A DNA stretch of 12,246 bases, from the NCBI GenBank assembly GCA_028565635.1, contig JAOXYB010046724.1:1-12246 (forward strand), given 5' to 3'. Of the stretch, positions 9,101 to 12,246 are shown piece by piece; position 1 is the stretch's first letter; every line of letters starts with the position of its first letter. A program made the translations under genes and the position numbers. The notes beneath the pieces were generated by a model, which was not told where the DNA came from, made no database searches, and worked only from the letters and a program-made list of their open reading frames with translations. This DNA is from Phoronis ovalis (lineage: Eukaryota; Phoronida; Phoronidae).

Positions 9101-9766
9101 TCACTTTAATGTTTTATAAAATTAGTATTTTATGCAAAAAAAGTACGTTGAAAGGGTGACGAGTCAAACAAAGTTTAGTCTATATTTTAATATTAAAAAA
9201 CGTTTCCCGTCATGGCTGCATGATTATTTGAGGAAATACTATATTAATAAGAAAACTTGTTTTAATTAATGTTACACTAAACTGGTGATCATCAAAATAT
9301 ATAACTGCATAATTGATTATTCCCCACATTACTGCACCTACCTTGGAAGACCATGTCCGTATGTCTTCAAAGTTGCATGAGCAATCTTTCTCAACTGTAC
9401 AACTTTTGGATTATAAGTCTGAGAGGGAATGTTTTTTGCGCCAAAAAACATGTACTTGAATCTGTACAAAGGTGGCCTGCCTGCAAAATCTACGCTTTTA
9501 TCATGCAATGCTTCGTGCAGTAGCTCACTGCTGTTTAACACAACGACATTCTGTCCAAAAAGTGTGATACGGAATATTTTACCATATTCTTTAGCCCATT
9601 CTTTTAATTTATAATGTGGTCTTTTCACGTCCATATATAAAATATGCCCAATGTATGGCAATCCATAGGGCCCTGGTAGTTTTCTTAACGGATTTTGTAT
9701 CCATTTTGACCATTGGTAGAACGCAAACAAAATAACAACGGTGCCTATCAGCAGAGGATTTATCAT
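5977..9766 (-). CDS. Cytochrome P450, clan 2 (CYP1/CYP2/CYP17-like), complete, seven coding exons
   Basis: Predicted microsomal heme-thiolate monooxygenase. The family inserts one oxygen atom from O2 into steroids, fatty acids or xenobiotics, using electrons from NADPH-P450 reductase at the ER membrane; the substrate here is unknown. The seven exons total 1524 nt and encode 507 aa, a normal P450 length. All introns are GT-AG and every junction is in phase. In order: hydrophobic anchor (about 4-19), proline hinge LPGPYGLPYIG (30-40), helix C (about 118-136), helix I AGTVTT (305-310), ExxR E362-R365, PERF 417-420, and heme loop FGGGRRMCVG (441-450) with ligand C448. Oddities: V122 replaces the usual Trp of WxxxR, and V308 replaces the Asp/Glu before the conserved Thr309. 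The start is the first ATG, has A at -3 and gives a standard anchor. The reading frame has no lesions. Clan assignment is from general resemblance; family and subfamily are not resolved. Confidence 0.93.
6413..6540 (-). CDS. P450 coding exon 6 (residues 395-436 plus two bases), PERF exon
   Basis: The acceptor CATTTAAG precedes GTTCTCATG and the donor is a perfect GTAAGT after AAAAA. The 128 nt give 42 codons plus two bases of Asn437. It encodes VLMNTYSVHYNEE and YKPERFLDDEG, the classic PERF region that locks the ExxR pair. The TAA seen when reading through belongs to the donor and is not a premature stop. Confidence 0.9.
6923..7188 (-). CDS. P450 coding exon 5 (residues 306-394), helix I to helix K
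   Basis: The acceptor TTTATTCAG precedes GTACTG and the donor is GTAAAA after ACGCAG. The 266 nt complete Gly306 and add 88 codons. It carries the second half of helix I (TVTTTAAL), helix J, the ExxR motif ELLR (362-365) followed by the usual SFVPFLLPH, and the start of the beta strand (GYDIPKNTQ). The helix I acid is a Val (GTA); GAA (Glu) would need only one base change. Confidence 0.92.
7620..7773 (-). CDS. P450 coding exon 4 (residues 255-305 plus one base)
   Basis: The acceptor TATTCCAG precedes GCTTCACAT and the donor is GTAGCA after TTAGCAG. The 154 nt give 51 codons plus the first base of Gly306. It covers the helix G-H region and the first half of helix I (INDMILA). An intron splitting the helix I AG motif is a plausible position for this superfamily. 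Confidence 0.9.
7919..8131 (-). CDS. P450 coding exon 3 (residues 184-254)
   Basis: The acceptor TTTTAG precedes ATATTCGGC and the donor is GTACTT after GCAAAG. The length is 213 nt, exactly 71 codons, with phase 0 at both ends. It encodes IFGTKFNRNSKEVQEIM and the helix F-G region, which forms part of the substrate access channel in P450s. The true exon starts 48 nt upstream of the internal ATG at 8083. Confidence 0.9.
8450..8573 (-). CDS. P450 coding exon 2 (residues 142-183)
   Basis: The acceptor TTTCAG precedes ACTTGAAG and the donor is GTAATT after ACATTG. The 124 nt supply the last base of Arg142 and 41 full codons. The product LEEITRENISELMEEM...NIMATL matches the P450 helix D-E region, including the VCNIM segment typical of clan 2. 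The joined frame is open and leads straight into IFG of exon 3. Confidence 0.9.
8574..9341 (-). other. P450 intron 1, 768 nt
   Basis: This is the longest intron of the gene, bordered by GTAGGT and CAG. It is AT-rich. I see no nested gene, repeat array or open frame of note inside it. The other introns are 318, 145, 431, 382 and 222 nt (introns 2 to 6) and are likewise featureless. Confidence 0.85.
9342..9766 (-). CDS. P450 coding exon 1 (residues 1-141 plus two bases of 142)
   Basis: Encodes the membrane anchor, the charged and proline-rich hinge (LPGPYGLPYIG), the first beta domain, the B-C region with AGRPP (95-99), and helix C (V122..R126). The exon ends in CAAG followed by the donor GTAGGT. 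It leaves two bases (AG) that join the first base of the next exon to make Arg142. If unspliced, the frame hits TAG immediately after the junction. Confidence 0.92.
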
Positions 9767-9950
9767 CTTCTATAAAAAGTAAAAATAAACATAATTCTAT
9801 TTTAAAATAGGGGTATTAAACAAATGATATCGTGTTTAAATTCCGAAATTTTATATGAAATTTATTCTTATATGAATAAACTGGAATACACTATAATCAT
9901 AATTCAGTTTTGCACTGAGTATAGTATATCATGTCTCCGTCTGTACTCAC

Positions 9951-10015
9951 CAATTGATCAGTCAGCAATCCTTATTGCCGATTTACTTCTGTCTACATAA
10001 AATATTCTGTTGTTA
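9951..10015 (-). other. Possible noncoding first exon of the P450 gene
   Basis: On the minus strand a strong donor, CAATTG then GTGAGTAC, lies at 9951/9950. An acceptor (TTTTTATAG) ends at 9770, three bases before the start codon (AAG-ATG). Together they predict a 181-nt intron in the 5' UTR. A TATAAT-like stretch near 10040-10048 could place transcription start near 10015, so the outer end given here is a guess. No coding content is claimed. Confidence 0.35.
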
Positions 10016-11400
10016 ACAAGAACACGGAATTTGCACAAGTCATTATAATAACAGGTACGAGGAGTTTAAATACCTTTAGATAAATCCTGTATTAAAATAT
10101 TCCAATGGTCCTATGCGATTACTGGGACAGAATATAATAATAATAATGTTATATTATGTACAGTCAATTCACCAGGCACTTTATTGTCGCGTTACACGGG
10201 TCATCAATATTCAAAAGGGTAGTCATAATAATCATTGACCTTATCGTCAAATGAAAGTTCAACAAATTTGTTAAGGACCAGTGGAATAATCTGTCGTGGT
10301 AAATGCATCGCCTGTGCCTGATTAACCTAAATCAAATGCTGGTCGGTGACAGTATTTGAATATTTAATCAATTATTTGCATTGTTGCCAACGAGACATGA
10401 AGTATTTTGCAATATTTGTGTAACTTTAATTTTACTAATTTTTTTTATTTTATTATTTATTTATCGAATGGATTTTTTTTTGTAATTTGTAGATGACACT
10501 AATACGGGTTAAAGAGGTACTGCTATAATTACGAACCGAGTATTTCTAATTACATGAATATCGATCATTCTATCCTAGTAGTACTGAGTGTGTATATATA
10601 TATATGCCGAACATTTCACAACTTCCTGCCATTCGAGCATGATCTTCTGGTGCTCTATTATATTATAAACATTTTAATAAGTAATGTTTACTGTTGTTTA
10701 ATGTAAAATATTAAAAAGTGACAAGAAAAAAATGGTAGCTGAAAGTAAAATATGTTCACGAAAGGTAATTAAAATAAAGTCATGATATGGTGAGGCATGA
10801 ATGTGGAAGTATAATTTGTTTATATCATGCATCATTGGCTTTATGACTTGAATAGACGCCGGACATTTCTGCTAAATTTCATAAGTATACCCTCCACCAG
10901 AGGTCACAAGCGTCAACATGTACATCAGAAGCCTTATTTCGTGTTTGCATTGATTAATTAAATTATCAATTTCCTATGCTTACCCAATTATTACAATAGT
11001 AAACTATAATAACATAATTTTCTTGGAGTTGAAATAATTTTCTTATTTGCAGAAGATATATTCATATATCATCTGGAGTATTTTTATTTTACTAGAAGCT
11101 CTGGTTTTTGACGGTTACTTACGTGTCTGTCATGGAATTGCTGGGAAATTGAAGAAACCCGAATTCCCCAAATATTCTAAAACACGGAACATTCAGACAA
11201 CGGTATAGACAAAAATATAGCACATGTACAAACTGCAAATTGCTGAGCAACATCGTGATTTTTTTCTGAAATTGTCGACGTCATTATATCGGGTCACAAA
11301 CCAGTATTTTGTTTTCGCATCATAACTCGAAACCTACAGCGATATCACAATTAAAGTCTGACACTGTGACACTGTGATATGATAAATACTGTACTTTTGA
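10016..11400. other. Upstream flank of the P450 gene, no gene seen
   Basis: AT-rich sequence with T-rich tracts around 10438-10490. No open frame above background and no spliced gene is visible. The proximal part would contain the P450 promoter. A small duplication (TGACACTG twice) sits near 11360. Confidence 0.5.
10593..10605. repeat. Short TA dinucleotide run
   Basis: Thirteen alternating T/A bases following TGTG. A minor microsatellite. Confidence 0.7.
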
Positions 11401-12140
11401 AGTTGGCTTATATTTGGATAAATCTGGAATTTAAAATAAGACCTTGGAGGGGTTTTTGTATTCGAACAAATGTGGCATTTTAGAAATTGGACTTTAATTA
11501 TTGAATTTTATACTTTTCAATTAGCTTTCTTTTAAGAGAAATTTTAATTTTGGATATATATGACATTTAAGAGCCAAGCTGCTCTTCGAAGGAGAGTTTT
11601 TATTTGAATAAATACAGTGTAGTTTATTTCAAAAGTTGGGCTTCTATGGAACGGAGGACATCTATTTAGATATACTTATACATGTCAAAGTTGGGCCTTT
11701 ATTTAAACAAATATATGCAAGGCCTTTGTTGTGTTGGTACGAAACTAGGTTCATGCAGTCAGCTGGAGGCTGGATGATTGCACGTGCCGTTGCAGAGGGA
11801 GGTCCCAGTCGTTGCTCTGATTTGGTATAAGCTAGATTCTAGTGGTGTCAACTTTCTGTGTCCAAACCCAAAGATGAAGATTCATTTGATACTAACAAAG
11901 CTTCCATAGTAACAAGATAATGGACCAACCCATTATATGGGTATCAAACTCAAGGGTACACAAGCATGCCACAATATTTAAGGAAGACGTAATATGGCAT
12001 TCTAAACGTTTAGCTTCTATTCAAGTCAGGGCTTCTAATTGGATAAATAAGGTTATTAAAGATGTGGAATTCTATCTAAGGGTGGCTCTCTATTTGGATA
12101 AATACGGTAGGTTCGAATTCAATGTTGGTCTTCTGTTTAG
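11401..12140. repeat. Degenerate satellite-like array with TATTTGGATAAAT core
   Basis: Diverged copies of a unit close to TTGGGCTTCTATTTGGATAA followed by ATACxGTAG and a TTCAAAGT-like end. Cores are at 11411, 11459, 11601, 11663, 11700, 12036 and 12091, with weaker ones near 11499 and 11549. Spacing is about 37-62 bp where copies are adjacent, with an ideal unit of about 44-50 bp. GGGCTT or GGCTC blocks precede many cores (11638, 11693, 12029, 12083). The stretch 11720-12000 is more degraded or interrupted. Open frames inside the array are not credible genes. Confidence 0.7.
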
Positions 12141-12165
12141 TAGAGTGTGTTTATCGTTTTCTCCC

Positions 12166-12177
12166 GGGGGGGGGGGG
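12166..12177. repeat. Run of twelve G
   Basis: A G12 homopolymer after CTCCC and before CGG, in AT-rich DNA just beyond the satellite-like array. Such tracts are length-unstable and error-prone in sequencing, and this one might mark a repeat boundary. Confidence 0.8.
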
Positions 12178-12246
12178 CGGTCAATATGAAAGTGGGTACC
12201 CATGTTCCAACATGACTTTTCAAAAAAGCCCCTAACGAAGTGAAAT

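Noticed and set aside
12108-12120. GGTTCGAATTC, similar to a tRNA B box
   Set aside because: It lies inside the satellite-like unit. No A box, cloverleaf stems or terminator fit around it.
11636-12189. Plus-strand frames of 64 and 89 codons
   Set aside because: They fall within the degenerate repeat array, and their sequence reflects the repeat rather than a protein family.

Overview
The window looks like nuclear DNA from an invertebrate animal. It is AT-rich and gene-poor, with one spliced protein-coding gene, one decayed receptor gene and several local repeats. A bivalve or other mollusc is my best guess, from the style of the P450 and the receptor relic, but the sequence alone does not prove it. 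Nothing bacterial, CRISPR-like or phage-like is visible.

The main gene lies on the minus strand at 5977-9766. Seven coding exons join in phase, with GT-AG borders at all six introns, into a 507-residue microsomal cytochrome P450 of the clan 2 (CYP1/CYP2/CYP17-like) type. It has an N-terminal membrane anchor, proline hinge, ExxR, PERF and a heme-cysteine loop. A good donor upstream and an acceptor three bases before the ATG suggest an extra noncoding first exon. Two near-universal P450 positions are changed: the helix C tryptophan (V122) and the helix I acid (V308).

A broken, apparently intronless class A (rhodopsin-like) GPCR lies on the minus strand at about 1498-2393. TM1-TM2 and the start of TM3, then the end of TM3 to TM4, then TM7, then the cytoplasmic tail can each be read, but in successive different frames. 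The DNA for TM5-TM6 is missing. I call it a pseudogene.

Repeats: 42-180 holds a cluster of inverted and direct copies of a TCGTTAGAAC-type word. 2717-3088 holds three tandem units of about 125 bp. 11401-12140 holds a degenerate satellite-like array with a TATTTGGATAAAT core. A GCT microsatellite, a short TA run and a 12-base G run are also present.

The rest (about 320-870, 2394-2716, 3089-5970, 9952-11400) contains only chance-length open frames. I see no convincing gene, tRNA or intact transposon there. The P450 and the receptor relic show no sign of working together; they are neighbours on the same strand about 3.6 kb apart.
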